Notes: generated by a model from the sequence alone, not told the origin. Shown: positions 20,753-31,049, counted from the stretch's first letter. The stretch is DNA of 64,000 nucleotides from Pseudofrankia coriaricola (GCF_001854805.1 NZ_MBLO01000276.1:35779-99778); one strand, 5' to 3'. Numbers and translations are program-made.

Positions 20753-22294
20753 CTAGCGCGGCGTCGGCTCGGGCACCAGGTCGGCGACGACGACCGTGGT
20801 GTCGTCCCTGGCGCCGGCGAGCAGCGCCGCCTCGACGAGCGCGTCGGCGGCGCGCTCGGGCGGATCACTGGCGAGCTGGTGGAGCAGGCCGTACAGCTGC
20901 TCTGGCTTCATCACCTTGGTCATGCCGTCGCTGGAGAGCACCACCCGGTCGCCCGCCTGGACCTCCACCTGGAACAGGTCCATCTCGACCTCGTCCGCCA
21001 GGCCGATCGCGTTGAGCAGCGGGCCCCCCGTGATGGCGTGCGGGGTGGTGAGCTGACGTGGCTCGCCCCTGCCCGGCTGCAGCCAGACGGTGCTGTCGCC
21101 GACGTGCGCGACGGTGAGGGTGCGCCCGGTCGTCTCCTGCCGGCCGAGCACGACGACGTCGAGGGTGCAGGCCATGCCCCGCCAGGACGGCTCGGACTTG
21201 GGGCGCTCCCGCACCACCCGGTTCGCGCGCTCCACGGCCGCGCGCAGCCCCTCGCGGGGGTCGGCGGCGTACTGCGGCCGGAAGCCCGCGACCGTGGTGA
21301 CAGCGAGCGTGGAGGCGATCTGCCCGGCCGCCTCGCCGCCCACACCGTCGGAGACGGCGAGCAGGCCGTCGACGACCACGAAGGCGTCCTCGTTCGGGCC
21401 GCCGCGCTTGCCACGCCGCGTCCGCCCGGCGGCGGACAGCCGCAACGGCGGCGCGCTGAAATGCTCAGGTTCGTCGGCGACGTACGGCCCGGGGGTCGTG
21501 ACGGGCACGGCGGGCGGGGCCCCCGGGGGCGCCGGAGCCGGTGGGACGGGAGAGGCCGCGGCGGGCGCGGGCGGTCCCGCCGACGGCACGGTCGGCGCGT
21601 CCGGCGCGGGCTGTTGCCTGGGCGGCTCAGGTACCGGCAACTGGCTCGCGGAGGGCTGGACGGTCCACGCCGCCTCGTCGGCCGCCCAGGTGGTGTCCAC
21701 GACATCCCTCCCGGGCGCCGAGCCCCCACCGGCCGGCCCGGCCTGGGCCGCCCCGGGATGCGGCGGCCCGCTGGGTGGCGGAGCCCAGCCGGTGGCCTCC
21801 GGGTCCCGGTCGTCGTCCGGCCAGCCGCCGTCGCCGGTGGGAACCTGCGTCGTCACGTCATCACTCCAGGCATGGTCGACGCGGCGCGCGTCAAGGTCAG
21901 GGGCAGGTCCCGGGCCAGCGGGATCAGCCGGCCCAGCCGGGCCGCCGGCCGCCGCCGGCTTGCCTTCGGCCGCGCTCGCCCGTGCTCCGGCGCGGCCGTC
22001 GGCGGGCGCGGCCGGCCCGAAGCCAGGTACGAGGTTCGCCGCGTCCGAGGAGTAGCCGTCACCCGCGGCGGACCGGCGCGTGCCGCTGGCTCCGCCACGG
22101 CCGCCAGGGTGGTCCCGGCTGCGGCCGGCCCGACGGCCGCGCGGGCGGTCGTCCCGCCCGGGCTCGACGGTGGGTGGCCGCAGACCACCCGGGCCGTAGT
22201 GCGTCCGGCCCGAGCGGCTGGACAGCACGACGAAAACCGTGGCGCCCACGACGAGCACGACGATCAGCATGATCGGTAGCAGTGAGCTCTTCAT
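20753..22294 (-). CDS. Membrane-anchored PP2C-family protein phosphatase
   Basis: 513 aa; ATG 22294 with GGAGG close upstream. N-terminal transmembrane helix (LLPIMLIVVLVVGATVFVVL, residues about 5-24), then some 250 residues of Pro/Ala/Gly-rich disordered linker, then a complete PP2C domain: NEDAF, VSDGVGGEAAG, AHVGDSTVWL, LSSDGMTKVM and ARDDTTVVV, which supply the metal-binding aspartates. Family role: Mn/Mg-dependent dephosphorylation of Ser/Thr-phosphoproteins, often opposing PknB-type kinases. The usual PstP topology is catalytic domain first and TM later; here the TM is at the very N terminus. No kinase gene is adjacent. Confidence 0.92.
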   Translation of the reverse strand: MKSSLLPIMLIVVLVVGATVFVVLSSRSGRTHYGPGGLRPPTVEPGRDDRPRGRRAGRSRDHPGGRGGASGTRRSAAGDGYSSDAANLVPGFGPAAPADGRAGARASAAEGKPAAAGGPAGPADPAGPGPAPDLDARRVDHAWSDDVTTQVPTGDGGWPDDDRDPEATGWAPPPSGPPHPGAAQAGPAGGGSAPGRDVVDTTWAADEAAWTVQPSASQLPVPEPPRQQPAPDAPTVPSAGPPAPAAASPVPPAPAPPGAPPAVPVTTPGPYVADEPEHFSAPPLRLSAAGRTRRGKRGGPNEDAFVVVDGLLAVSDGVGGEAAGQIASTLAVTTVAGFRPQYAADPREGLRAAVERANRVVRERPKSEPSWRGMACTLDVVVLGRQETTGRTLTVAHVGDSTVWLQPGRGEPRQLTTPHAITGGPLLNAIGLADEVEMDLFQVEVQAGDRVVLSSDGMTKVMKPEQLYGLLHQLASDPPERAADALVEAALLAGARDDTTVVVADLVPEPTPR

Positions 22295-22773
22295 GGCCTC
22301 CGTACCCCACCACCGCGCCGTCGATCAAGCCGACCTGACGCGGACCGCCATTCGGCGAAACTGATCGTGCCGGTCATGCTGCCAGATCGCGGGCATGCCC
22401 GACCGCCGGTATCTGTCCCGTTGGTCCTAACAAAGACGCCAGACCATGGCCCCGAGGGAAAGTGTCGGAACACCGACACCGGCTTGGTCATCTAGCCATC
22501 TTCCACCTGAACCGCCCGCGCGCATGACAACCCCCGCGTATTGGCGGGCCCGTCACCCTTTCGCGGTGCTCGAAGAGCGGTCTCAGGCCAAAGGCGCTTC
22601 CCAGGAGATCGGGCTGGCGCCGATCCGCGGATCTCCGTCCGGAGCCCGGGGTTTCGCCGGCCGGAGGCAGCCCCGGATACCCAGGGGCCGCCCGCGGCGA
22701 CAAGGACGAGGCCTCGCGCGCGCCCGAAGGCCCGCACATATCGGCGCGCACGTTTTGTCAGTACGCACGTTTG
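22295..22773. other. Intergenic stretch with a palindrome and a short repeat
   Basis: 479 bases without a supported gene. Contains the perfect inverted repeat GTGTCGG-AACA-CCGACAC (22462-22479) and a near-duplicate CGCACGTTTTGTCAGT / CGCACGTTTGTCAGT (22747-22778) that includes the stop codon of the leftward membrane-protein gene. Confidence 0.5.
22462..22479. repeat. 18-bp perfect inverted repeat upstream of PP2C gene
   Basis: GTGTCGG (22462-22468), loop AACA, CCGACAC (22473-22479). It lies 168 bases upstream of the leftward PP2C start. Could be an operator or a weak terminator for the gene ending at 22774; neither can be chosen from sequence. Confidence 0.5.
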
Positions 22774-24792
22774 TCAGTGCACGCGCTGGTCGGCAGGGCA
22801 GTCCAGGGCGCTGGCCTTGGTGAGGCCGTCGACGGACAGGCGCGCCGACAGCCGCACCGGTCCCGGGGACTCGGCAAGGATCCCGGTCCAGTCGCCGGCG
22901 GCGCGGAACACGCAGACGTTGCCCTCCGTGATCGACCAGAGCGAGGTGAAATGCACCAGGACAGTCGCCACGCCCGGCGACTGGAAGTCGACCGCGACGG
23001 AGCTGACGCCAAGCTCGGTCAGCGTGGCCGGCCCCCGCACCAGCCCGCTCGAGTCGGTGACGATCCAGACCTTCCAGTTGTCGTCCTGCCAGGCGAGGTC
23101 GAGGTAGGGCAGGCCGGAGCGCAGCAGCTTGGCCTCGGCCTGCCCCGACGCGTCGAGCGGCACATTCGGCAGCGCCACGTAGGTGACGCCCCGGGTCAGC
23201 AGCCAGTCGTGGTACGTGCTGGCCGTCAGTGTCCCGTCGTAGAAGAGCGCGTTGTCCTTCGTGTCCAGCTGCCGCAGCCAGCCGCGGGCCATCTCGGCGT
23301 GCGGCGCGACGTAGCGGGCCTCCCAGTGGGCCTTGGTGAACGGGATCTCGACCCGGCCGGCCGGGACCAGGCCGTCATCACGATCGAGATACGTGAGCAG
23401 CCCGGTGTAGTAGCCGGGGGAGGCGGATGGGTCGCCCTGGGTTATCAACGCGCCGTGTACCGGCCCGATCGACCAGCCGATCAGCGGTATCGCGACGACC
23501 AGCAGAACCCGCGGCCGGCGGGCGAGCAGCACGGCGGCCATCGGTCCGGCGAGCAGCGTCGCCGGACGGGTGATGTTGCCGCCGACGGACGAGGGCACAA
23601 AGAAGAACACCGTCGCCGACGCCGCCCACAGCAGCAGGCCGCGGCGCACGGCCCGCTCGCGGCGCGGCACCACCAGCAGGCCGCCGCCGATCAACGCCAG
23701 CAGGCAGAGATAGGTGAGCGCGGGAAAGGGCTGGACGCCCTCCTCGGGAAAGACCAGCGACACCACGAGGCCGCTGACCGCCCCCACCATCGGCAGGATC
23801 CGCCGCCACGGCAGGCTGCCGACCAGCGCCGCGGCCACCAGCAGCACGAACGCGCCGGCCAGCGGCGAGGACAGCGACGCGCCAATCGCCCCCACCCAGG
23901 CGACCCAGGCGCGCCGCTCCCGCACGCCCACCAGCGCGAGCGCGCCGAACGCCATCCCCAGCGCGAAGGCGCCGCGGCCGACGACGAGGTTCGCGACGGT
24001 CACGGCGGCGAACCAGAGGACCGCGAGGTCGTGGTGGCCGCGGCGGCGGCGCGGCCCGCGCAGCAGCCGCGCCACCAGCACCGTCGACGCGACACAGGAC
24101 AGCGCCCCGAGCAGCCGCGTCCCGAACAGCGCTCCGAGCGGCGGGAACAGCACGCTGTAGCCGAGCACCGTGTGCCCGCCGTACCACTGGTTGTCCCAGA
24201 GCCGCGCGCCGCCGTGCTCGAACAGCCAGACCCGGTACTCCTGCGCCGGCGTGTCCGGCCCGGTGAGGCCGAGGCCCAGCGTCAGCGCGCACAGCGCGGC
24301 GGTCAGCAGCCAGGGCCGCGCCCGCACCGCCCGGCCGACGAACAGCCCGGACCGGACCACCGCTCGCCGGACGGCCCCCCAGCCGCCGGGGCGTCCGTAA
24401 GGGGGCCGGAACGCCCCGGGCGGCGTGGGCACCGATGATGGAAGCCCGGCCAGCGCCCCGACGGCGCCCGCGGCCGGGGCCGCCGGGGCCGGGGCCGCCG
24501 CCTCCAGAGCCGCGGCCGCCAGGATCCCGGCATCCGGGGCCCCGACGGCCGGGAGGCTGGCATCAACGAGTGAGGAGGTCGGCGGGAGTGACGGAGCCGG
24601 ATCATCGCCAGGTGCGGCATGGCTTGGCCCCTGGTCCGTCCGCGGCTCCACGGCCTCAGGAGACGGCCCGGCCGGCGGCGCCGGCGGCGCGGGAGAGGCA
24701 GCCGGAGACGGCGCCTCCTCCTCGGGCTCCGACGGCGGGCGACGGCGATGAGGGCCCGTCGAGGATCCGGGTATGGCGAGCGGTCCTGCCAC
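22774..24792 (-). CDS. Multi-pass membrane protein, GT-C-like
   Basis: 672 aa from GTG 24792 (GGGAGG upstream). Residues 1-160 are Pro/Ala-rich and probably disordered; about 11-12 hydrophobic helices follow from ARPWLLTAALCALTLGLG, and a soluble C-terminal domain of about 230 residues begins around GLVPAGRVEIPFTKAHW. The acidic motif after the first helix (PDTPAQEYRVWLFEHGG) and the WDNQWYGGH segment resemble the first extracytoplasmic loop of lipid-linked-sugar glycosyltransferases. I do not recognise a named family. Its 5' end overlaps the divergent MptB-like gene by about 200 bases if both predicted starts are right. Confidence 0.75.
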   Translation of the reverse strand: MAGPLAIPGSSTGPHRRRPPSEPEEEAPSPAASPAPPAPPAGPSPEAVEPRTDQGPSHAAPGDDPAPSLPPTSSLVDASLPAVGAPDAGILAAAALEAAAPAPAAPAAGAVGALAGLPSSVPTPPGAFRPPYGRPGGWGAVRRAVVRSGLFVGRAVRARPWLLTAALCALTLGLGLTGPDTPAQEYRVWLFEHGGARLWDNQWYGGHTVLGYSVLFPPLGALFGTRLLGALSCVASTVLVARLLRGPRRRRGHHDLAVLWFAAVTVANLVVGRGAFALGMAFGALALVGVRERRAWVAWVGAIGASLSSPLAGAFVLLVAAALVGSLPWRRILPMVGAVSGLVVSLVFPEEGVQPFPALTYLCLLALIGGGLLVVPRRERAVRRGLLLWAASATVFFFVPSSVGGNITRPATLLAGPMAAVLLARRPRVLLVVAIPLIGWSIGPVHGALITQGDPSASPGYYTGLLTYLDRDDGLVPAGRVEIPFTKAHWEARYVAPHAEMARGWLRQLDTKDNALFYDGTLTASTYHDWLLTRGVTYVALPNVPLDASGQAEAKLLRSGLPYLDLAWQDDNWKVWIVTDSSGLVRGPATLTELGVSSVAVDFQSPGVATVLVHFTSLWSITEGNVCVFRAAGDWTGILAESPGPVRLSARLSVDGLTKASALDCPADQRVH

Positions 24793-26771
24793 CCGGTGCT
24801 ACCTCCCAGACGTTCCCAAGTCCTCGCCCACTCCCCGTCCGGGCGACCAAGCGGGCGACCTCCGCGACCGCCTGGCTGCTCGTCGCGGGCGCTGGCGCGG
24901 CCATTGCCGCAGTTACGGCGGAAGGCCGGCTCGGGCCGCGTGATCCGCGCGCAATCGACCCGACACCCTGGTGGGGCATTCTCCCACCAGCTCCGCCCAC
25001 CGGCACCACAAGGGGCGCCCTTGCCGGAATCGCCGCACTCGCGGTCATCACCTTGTGCGTGTGCTGGATCACCCTGGTCCGGCGGGCATTGTCTGGCCGA
25101 GCGGGCCCACGCGCCGCCCTGACGGCCGCCATCGCCTGGGGAATGCCGTTCGCCCTCGGGCCGCCGCTGTTCAGCCGGGACGCCTACGCCTACGCCGCGC
25201 AGGGCGAGCTCGCCCGGCGCGGCCTCGACCCGGCGACCCACGGAGTGGCGGCCTTGGCGGCAGGCGGGCCCACCTCCCTGGGCGCCGCGTTCAGCAACGC
25301 CGTCGACCCGCGCTGGCGGGATACGCACACCCCATACGGCGGCGGGGCGGTGGCCGTGGAGAAGCTCGCCGCGACGGTCGGCCACCTGCTCGGCGGCGGG
25401 CCGACGGTGGCGCTGGTGACGTTGCGGGTCGTCGCGGTTCTCGCGGTGGTGGCGATGGTCGCGTGCACCGTCCGCCTCGTCGACCGCCTGCCGCGCGCCG
25501 CCGACCCGGCCGGCGACGCCGGGCGGGCGGGCGCGAAGGAGGGCGCATCAGGCCGGGCCGTCGTGCTCGCGCTCGTCGCCGCGAACCCGGTGACGGTGAT
25601 CCACCTCGTCGGCGGGATGCACCTGGACGCCCTGGCCGCCGGAGCGCTGGCGGGCGCGCTGCTGATCGACCGACGCCGGGTCACGCACCGGCCTGGACGA
25701 CCGCCGTTCACGCGGTTCCCGGGGTTCCCGTGGGGTCGGCGGTCCAACAGGTCCGCCGGCGGGCCCGTTCACCGGGCCGTTTCCGGCGCGGCCATGGCGG
25801 CGACGGCGCTGGCCTGCTTCGCGGGCACGATCAAGGTGACGACGCTGCTCGGATTCGCCTGGCTGGTCGTGGCGCACGCCCGCGACGCCGCACGGCACGA
25901 CCCGCTCGCCGACGGCTCCCGGCCCGCGGTCTCGGGACTAGCGGTCTCGGGACTACCGGCGGCCGAGCCGGGCGGCCGGCCCCTGGCGGCCGGCCGGTGG
26001 GGGCTGGCGGCGGTGGCCGTGGCGGCCGACCTGGCCGTGGCGGCGGCCGTGCTCGGGCTGAGCGTGCTGGCCAGCGGGTTCCCACCGACCTGGATCAAGG
26101 CACTGGCCACCTCGGGGGAGCTGACGACGGGGATCGCGCCCGCGTCACTCCTCGCCTCACTCGTCGCGGCGGTGGCCGGTCTCGCGGACCAGCAGGTCTC
26201 GGCTGGGCGCGATTCGGCGCTGCTCACCGACTGTCGCACCGTGACCCTCGCGGCCGCCGCGGCCGTCGTCGTCGTCCTGTTGTGGCGGGCCTGGCGCCGC
26301 CCGGTCACCGGGGCGGCCGACGGGCGGGACGGGCTCGCCGTGCTGGGCATCGGCGGGTTCGCGGTGGCGCTCGGAAGCCCGGTGCTCTACCCCTGGTATC
26401 TGGGCCCGGCGCTGCCGATGCTCGCCATCCTCATCGCGGACGCGCACGTCGCCCACCAGCGCGGCGATGGTCCCATGATCCGGGAGGGCCTTCGGGGCGA
26501 CGAGGCCGAAGAGCCCACCGGGTCACGGGACGAGGCCGGGTTGGCGCGGAGGCGGTGCCGGGTCGGCGCGGGGATCGTGTGCGCGACCTCGGTGTGGCTG
26601 TGCGGGGCGACGCTGTCTCCGCTGGCGCAGACCTGGCGGCTGCTCGGCCCTCACGGGCCGGCCTTCCCCGCTCCGCTGGTGGGGACGCTGGCCGCGGTGG
26701 CCGCGCTGCTCGTCACGGCCGCCGGCGCCGTGACGGCGCGGCGGCCTGGCTGGTGGGCCACGCCAGGCTGA
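24588..26771 (+). CDS. Polyprenol-phosphomannose-dependent alpha-1,6-mannosyltransferase MptB-like
   Basis: 727 aa from GTG 24588, which has GAGGAGG 9 bases upstream; the frame stays open to ATG 24435, and no ATG/GTG occurs in frame again until well inside the membrane domain. Multi-helix GT-C protein with the diagnostic first-loop sequence FSRDAYAYAAQGELARRGLDP split here as FSRDAYAYAAQGE and LARRGLDP, plus AANPVTVIHLVGGMHLD and the late VLYPWYLGPALPML. In Corynebacteriales MptB elongates the lipomannan core using polyprenol-phosphomannose; in this organism the substrate is inferred. 5' overlap with the divergent membrane gene and 59-base 3' overlap with the converging GT87 gene. Confidence 0.8.
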   Translation: MTEPDHRQVRHGLAPGPSAAPRPQETARPAAPAARERQPETAPPPRAPTAGDGDEGPSRIRVWRAVLPPGATSQTFPSPRPLPVRATKRATSATAWLLVAGAGAAIAAVTAEGRLGPRDPRAIDPTPWWGILPPAPPTGTTRGALAGIAALAVITLCVCWITLVRRALSGRAGPRAALTAAIAWGMPFALGPPLFSRDAYAYAAQGELARRGLDPATHGVAALAAGGPTSLGAAFSNAVDPRWRDTHTPYGGGAVAVEKLAATVGHLLGGGPTVALVTLRVVAVLAVVAMVACTVRLVDRLPRAADPAGDAGRAGAKEGASGRAVVLALVAANPVTVIHLVGGMHLDALAAGALAGALLIDRRRVTHRPGRPPFTRFPGFPWGRRSNRSAGGPVHRAVSGAAMAATALACFAGTIKVTTLLGFAWLVVAHARDAARHDPLADGSRPAVSGLAVSGLPAAEPGGRPLAAGRWGLAAVAVAADLAVAAAVLGLSVLASGFPPTWIKALATSGELTTGIAPASLLASLVAAVAGLADQQVSAGRDSALLTDCRTVTLAAAAAVVVVLLWRAWRRPVTGAADGRDGLAVLGIGGFAVALGSPVLYPWYLGPALPMLAILIADAHVAHQRGDGPMIREGLRGDEAEEPTGSRDEAGLARRRCRVGAGIVCATSVWLCGATLSPLAQTWRLLGPHGPAFPAPLVGTLAAVAALLVTAAGAVTARRPGWWATPG

Positions 26772-28407
26772 CCCGGACGGCGTGCCAGGTGGCGACGAGC
26801 AGCAGCACGTTGCGCCCCACGAGAACCAGGCTCATGACGATCCGGCCCTGGATGACGTCGTTGTACCGCCAGGGGTAGACCAGTTGGCTGACCGCGACCG
26901 CCGCCAGCAGCACGATCAGCCCCACCCACCGTCGCTCGCGGGCGTCCCGGCGATCCTGCCGGCAGATCTCGGGCCTCGCCGAACCGGGAGGGACCCCGCC
27001 GGTCCCGCCCGCGAGCGCGACGCCGGTGACCGCGACCGCCAGCACCCACAGCAGGTACTGCGGGCTGAGCACCCGCGATGTCATGAGTACGACGAGCAGC
27101 AGCGCCAGCAGCCGGTCGCAGGCCACCACCGCCCAGCCGGCCGAGGTTCCGTCGGCGTCGCCGGAGGCGGGCGATCTGGCGGGCAGCAGCCACCAGCGGA
27201 CCACGACGGCCGCGACCACCACCAGCTCGACCACGGTGCAGACGGTGGCGACCGTGCGCGCGGCCGAGTCGCCGAACTGCAGGGAGCCGTAGGAATACCG
27301 GGCCGTCTCCCCCGCCCCGGACATCCGGATGACGACGAAGACGGTCGCCGGCACGGCCTCCAGCTGCAGCCCTCGGGCCCGCTGGGCGCCGAGGAAGCCG
27401 AGCAGGTCACCGCCCGCGCCGGCCGCGACGAGCACCAGCCCCACGGCCACGGCGGCGCAGGCCGCCCCGATGGCCATCCGGGCCAGTACGCGGGCCGACG
27501 GCCGGCCCACGGCGCCCAGCAGGAAGGCCGGCCAGACCTTGACCAGCGTGCCGGCCATGACGGCGAAGCCCACCCGGCCGGGCCGCCCGGCGCGCAGAGC
27601 GAGCAGTGCCGCGACGACGCAGGCCGCGGGTACCAGGTCGAACCGGGCGAGCGTCACCGGCCCGAGCAGGAGGGTGCCCACCAGCCATACCCGCGCCCCC
27701 GGCCCAGGAGGTCCCCCCTGGCAGACCCGCAGGATCGCCGACCTTCCAGTAGTGCTTCTGGGGACGGCGGCCTCCGGAGATGCGAAGGAGGAGCATTTTC
27801 GCACCTCCTTTGGCCCTCTAGGAATCCCAGGTGAAACCGGCTCGGCAGAGCTTCCGGTAGCTCTGCCGGCGGTTCCCTGACCGTCGGCCCCCCGGCCGGC
27901 TCGGGCGAGGGCGGCGGTCACCGCGGCGTCGACGGCGACCATGAACAGCGGGAAGCCGACCCGATAGGACAGGCCCGCCACCGCGCGCGCGAGCGCCGGG
28001 ACCGCGAAGACGAGGACCGCGCCCGGTGGGTATTGCCAGGTCTCGTCGCCCACCGGCAGCCCATGGCCGTGGACGAACGACTCCCCCCAGCCGGCGTAGA
28101 GCCGGATGTCGCCGAGGACGCCCTGCTGGGCGCCGAGCACCCGGCCGGCGAAGACCAACGTCAGGAGAACCGCCCGGCTCACCGCCCAGAACGTCCACAA
28201 CCGCCGCCGTGACCAGGGCTCGCGCCAGCGGCCCACCATCTGAGCAAACCCGCCGCGTCTCGCGCCGGCGCCCGCCGCCCCGGCCGGCGGGACCAGCCCG
28301 GTCCCGCCGGCCGCCGGAGTGCCGTCTCCGGACGGCACCGCGCCGCGGCCGTGAACGGCGAGATCGGCGGCACGCTCGGGGTCGACACGCTCGAGGTCCT
28401 TCACCAC
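26713..28407 (-). CDS. GT87-like (DUF2029) membrane glycosyltransferase carrying an inserted segment
   Basis: 564 aa, GTG start at 28407. Many hydrophobic helices; the loop YAGWGESFVHGHGLPVGDE followed by WQYPPGAVL is the hallmark of DUF2029/GT87 alpha-mannosyltransferases, and SRVLSPQYLLWVL matches the late conserved block. Between helices, residues of about 180-240 (encoded by 27700-27870) are foreign in character: Ser/Arg/Cys-containing, less GC-rich, with two DNA hairpins. The reading frame is preserved across it, so the protein may still work. Converges on and overlaps the MptB-like gene by 59 bases. Confidence 0.8.
   Translation of the reverse strand: MVKDLERVDPERAADLAVHGRGAVPSGDGTPAAGGTGLVPPAGAAGAGARRGGFAQMVGRWREPWSRRRLWTFWAVSRAVLLTLVFAGRVLGAQQGVLGDIRLYAGWGESFVHGHGLPVGDETWQYPPGAVLVFAVPALARAVAGLSYRVGFPLFMVAVDAAVTAALARAGRGADGQGTAGRATGSSAEPVSPGIPRGPKEVRKCSSFASPEAAVPRSTTGRSAILRVCQGGPPGPGARVWLVGTLLLGPVTLARFDLVPAACVVAALLALRAGRPGRVGFAVMAGTLVKVWPAFLLGAVGRPSARVLARMAIGAACAAVAVGLVLVAAGAGGDLLGFLGAQRARGLQLEAVPATVFVVIRMSGAGETARYSYGSLQFGDSAARTVATVCTVVELVVVAAVVVRWWLLPARSPASGDADGTSAGWAVVACDRLLALLLVVLMTSRVLSPQYLLWVLAVAVTGVALAGGTGGVPPGSARPEICRQDRRDARERRWVGLIVLLAAVAVSQLVYPWRYNDVIQGRIVMSLVLVGRNVLLLVATWHAVRVSLAWPTSQAAAPSRRRRP
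27700..27870. repeat. Inserted hairpin-bearing repeat-like element inside the GT87 gene
   Basis: This segment departs from the local codon pattern and contains a perfect 9-10-bp hairpin, GGCAGAGCT-TCCGGT-AGCTCTGCC (27844-27867), and a second one, AAGGAGGAGC-ATTTTC-GCACCTCCTT (27785-27810, one mismatch). The rest of the gene reads as continuous GT87 protein on both sides. It resembles a small non-autonomous or REP-type element that landed in frame. Exact ends and target duplication could not be resolved. Confidence 0.5.
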
Positions 28408-28776
28408 GCCACCGGCCGTGTCCCGATGTCGGCCACGGCCGCCGCCCGAGGGGTCGTCTCCCCTGCCGTCCGGCGGCGAGCGGCCGCGTCGCGCTCCGTC
28501 GGCGTGTTGTCTCGCCGTGGCGAATCAGGCCGCATATCGCGGACCGTACCGGCCGACCACGCCGGGCCGCGTGGAGGGGACCGCTCAAGGCGGGTACCGT
28601 GCGTGACCTAGTGCATCAACGGCGATGCGCTCGCGGGGGCTCTCCCGCCACGGGGTTCACGGGGTCCCCGGGATCGGCAGAGCCGGTCAGGTAGGTCGCG
28701 GGCCAGCCCGGCGCCACTACCTGCCGGGTGGCTCTCGCGGCGGGTCTTCGTCCCCGCGGGCCACATAGGAGGGCCA
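28408..28776. other. Divergent promoter region between GT87 and glutamate dehydrogenase genes
   Basis: 369 bases with no gene supported. Must contain promoters for the leftward GT87-like gene and the rightward dehydrogenase; the part nearest the dehydrogenase can fold into a long hairpin (see 28679-28735). Confidence 0.4.
28679..28735 (+). promoter_or_regulatory. Extended stem-loop in the leader of the glutamate dehydrogenase gene
   Basis: Pairs in order: AGAGCC (28679-28684) with GGCTCT (28730-28735), GG with CC, and CAGGTAG (28688-28694) with CTACCTG (28717-28723), about 15 bp with two small bulges, enclosing a further GGGC/GCCC hairpin. It ends about 30 bases before the AGGAGGG ribosome site. 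It matches no riboswitch class I recognise; it may be a leader structure, an attenuator or a chance fold in GC-rich DNA. Confidence 0.35.
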
Positions 28777-30030
<1,254 letters not shown>

Positions 30031-30397
30031 GGCGGCGGGCGCTGGACGTGCGGCGTGCGGCGCTGGACGCGCGCCCTGCCTGTCGGACGCTGAGCGTCCT
30101 CTCTGCGTGGTGCCGGGCATAGGCGTATGGCCGTGGTTCAGGTGGTGCCGGGCTGAGGACGTGGCTGGGTTGGCGCAGCGCTAATGGCGCCGTCACGAGC
30201 TGTGGCTGGGTGTCGCTTGCCGCTTGCTGGGGCGGTTCCGGGTTGGGGGGCCGCTTGCTGGGGCGGTGCCGGGCTGGGGGTGCCGCTTGCCGCTTGCTGG
30301 GGCAGTCCGGATGCTGGGGCGGTTCCGGGCTGAGGGGGCCGAGCGGGGTTCCGGGCTGAGGGGGGTGCTGGGCTGGGCGCGTCCGTACGATGAGCGG
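30031..30397. repeat. Degenerate tandem G-rich repeats in a gene-free stretch
   Basis: 367 bases without a gene. From about 30216 to 30372 variants of CCGCTTGCTGGGGCGGTTCC followed by GGGCTGGGGG recur at least four times in imperfect tandem. Upstream, 30041-30075 repeats GCGCTGGACG-type units. Strongly G-skewed on the plus strand with several G4-5 runs, so a G-quadruplex is possible. Confidence 0.6.
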
Positions 30398-30778
30398 CTA
30401 TCGCCGTCGGCGCCGTTCTCTGGCGCCGGCGGCGGCACTCGGCGCGGTGCTGTCGATGCCGCCGGCGATGGCGGCGCTCGCCGCCTCGGCCGCCAGGCTC
30501 AGCAGGGCGGGCTGGTCGTCCGCCGGCGAGGTCCGGTTGCGCCGACGGTGGCCGCAGCGCTCGCAGACGTGGGTGAGCACCGTGTCATGGGCACGGGACT
30601 CGACCGCGACCGGGCGCATCAGGCCGCCGCAGCCGGCCTCCCGGTCACCCGGCTGGACGTCGACGTGCCGGGACCACAGGCAGTGTGGGCAGTGGTTCGT
30701 GTACCCATCGCCTCGCACCGAGGCGCCGCACACCAGGCAGTCGAAGTCCTCGGTGGTGCGGGTGAACCGGCGTGCCAC
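30398..30778 (-). CDS. RNHCP domain protein
   Basis: 126 aa from GTG 30778. The diagnostic region is near the N terminus: RRFTRTTEDFDCLVCG, TNHCPHCLWSRHVDV, GDREAGCGG, and a C-terminal CERCGHRRRNRTS. Four Cys-x2-Cys-type pairs suggest a small zinc-binding protein; the family is named for the conserved NHCP core and its biochemical role is unknown to me. An upstream in-frame extension exists but is Arg-rich and unconserved. The C terminus after about 90 is Ala/Ser-rich. Confidence 0.8.
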   Translation of the reverse strand: MARRFTRTTEDFDCLVCGASVRGDGYTNHCPHCLWSRHVDVQPGDREAGCGGLMRPVAVESRAHDTVLTHVCERCGHRRRNRTSPADDQPALLSLAAEAASAAIAGGIDSTAPSAAAGARERRRRR

Positions 30779-31049
30779 GGGTCCACGGTAGCCCGCGCGA
30801 CGCGGCCCACGGCGGCTGGAACGGGCGATTCGCGCACTTCGGCGGACGAGGCAGCCACCGGCAGGCACGGTGCCACGACCGCCGCGGGCGGCGGGCGAGC
30901 CCCATCAGCACTCGGTAAGCGCCGGTTAACTGTCTAATTCTTCATCCAACATCAACAGAAGGTCTCTAGCACTCGGCAAACACGGGGTCACCTCGCGTCG
31001 CGACCAAACGCCGGACTATCGTCTGCCGGAATCGGCCAGGAGGTCAGAA

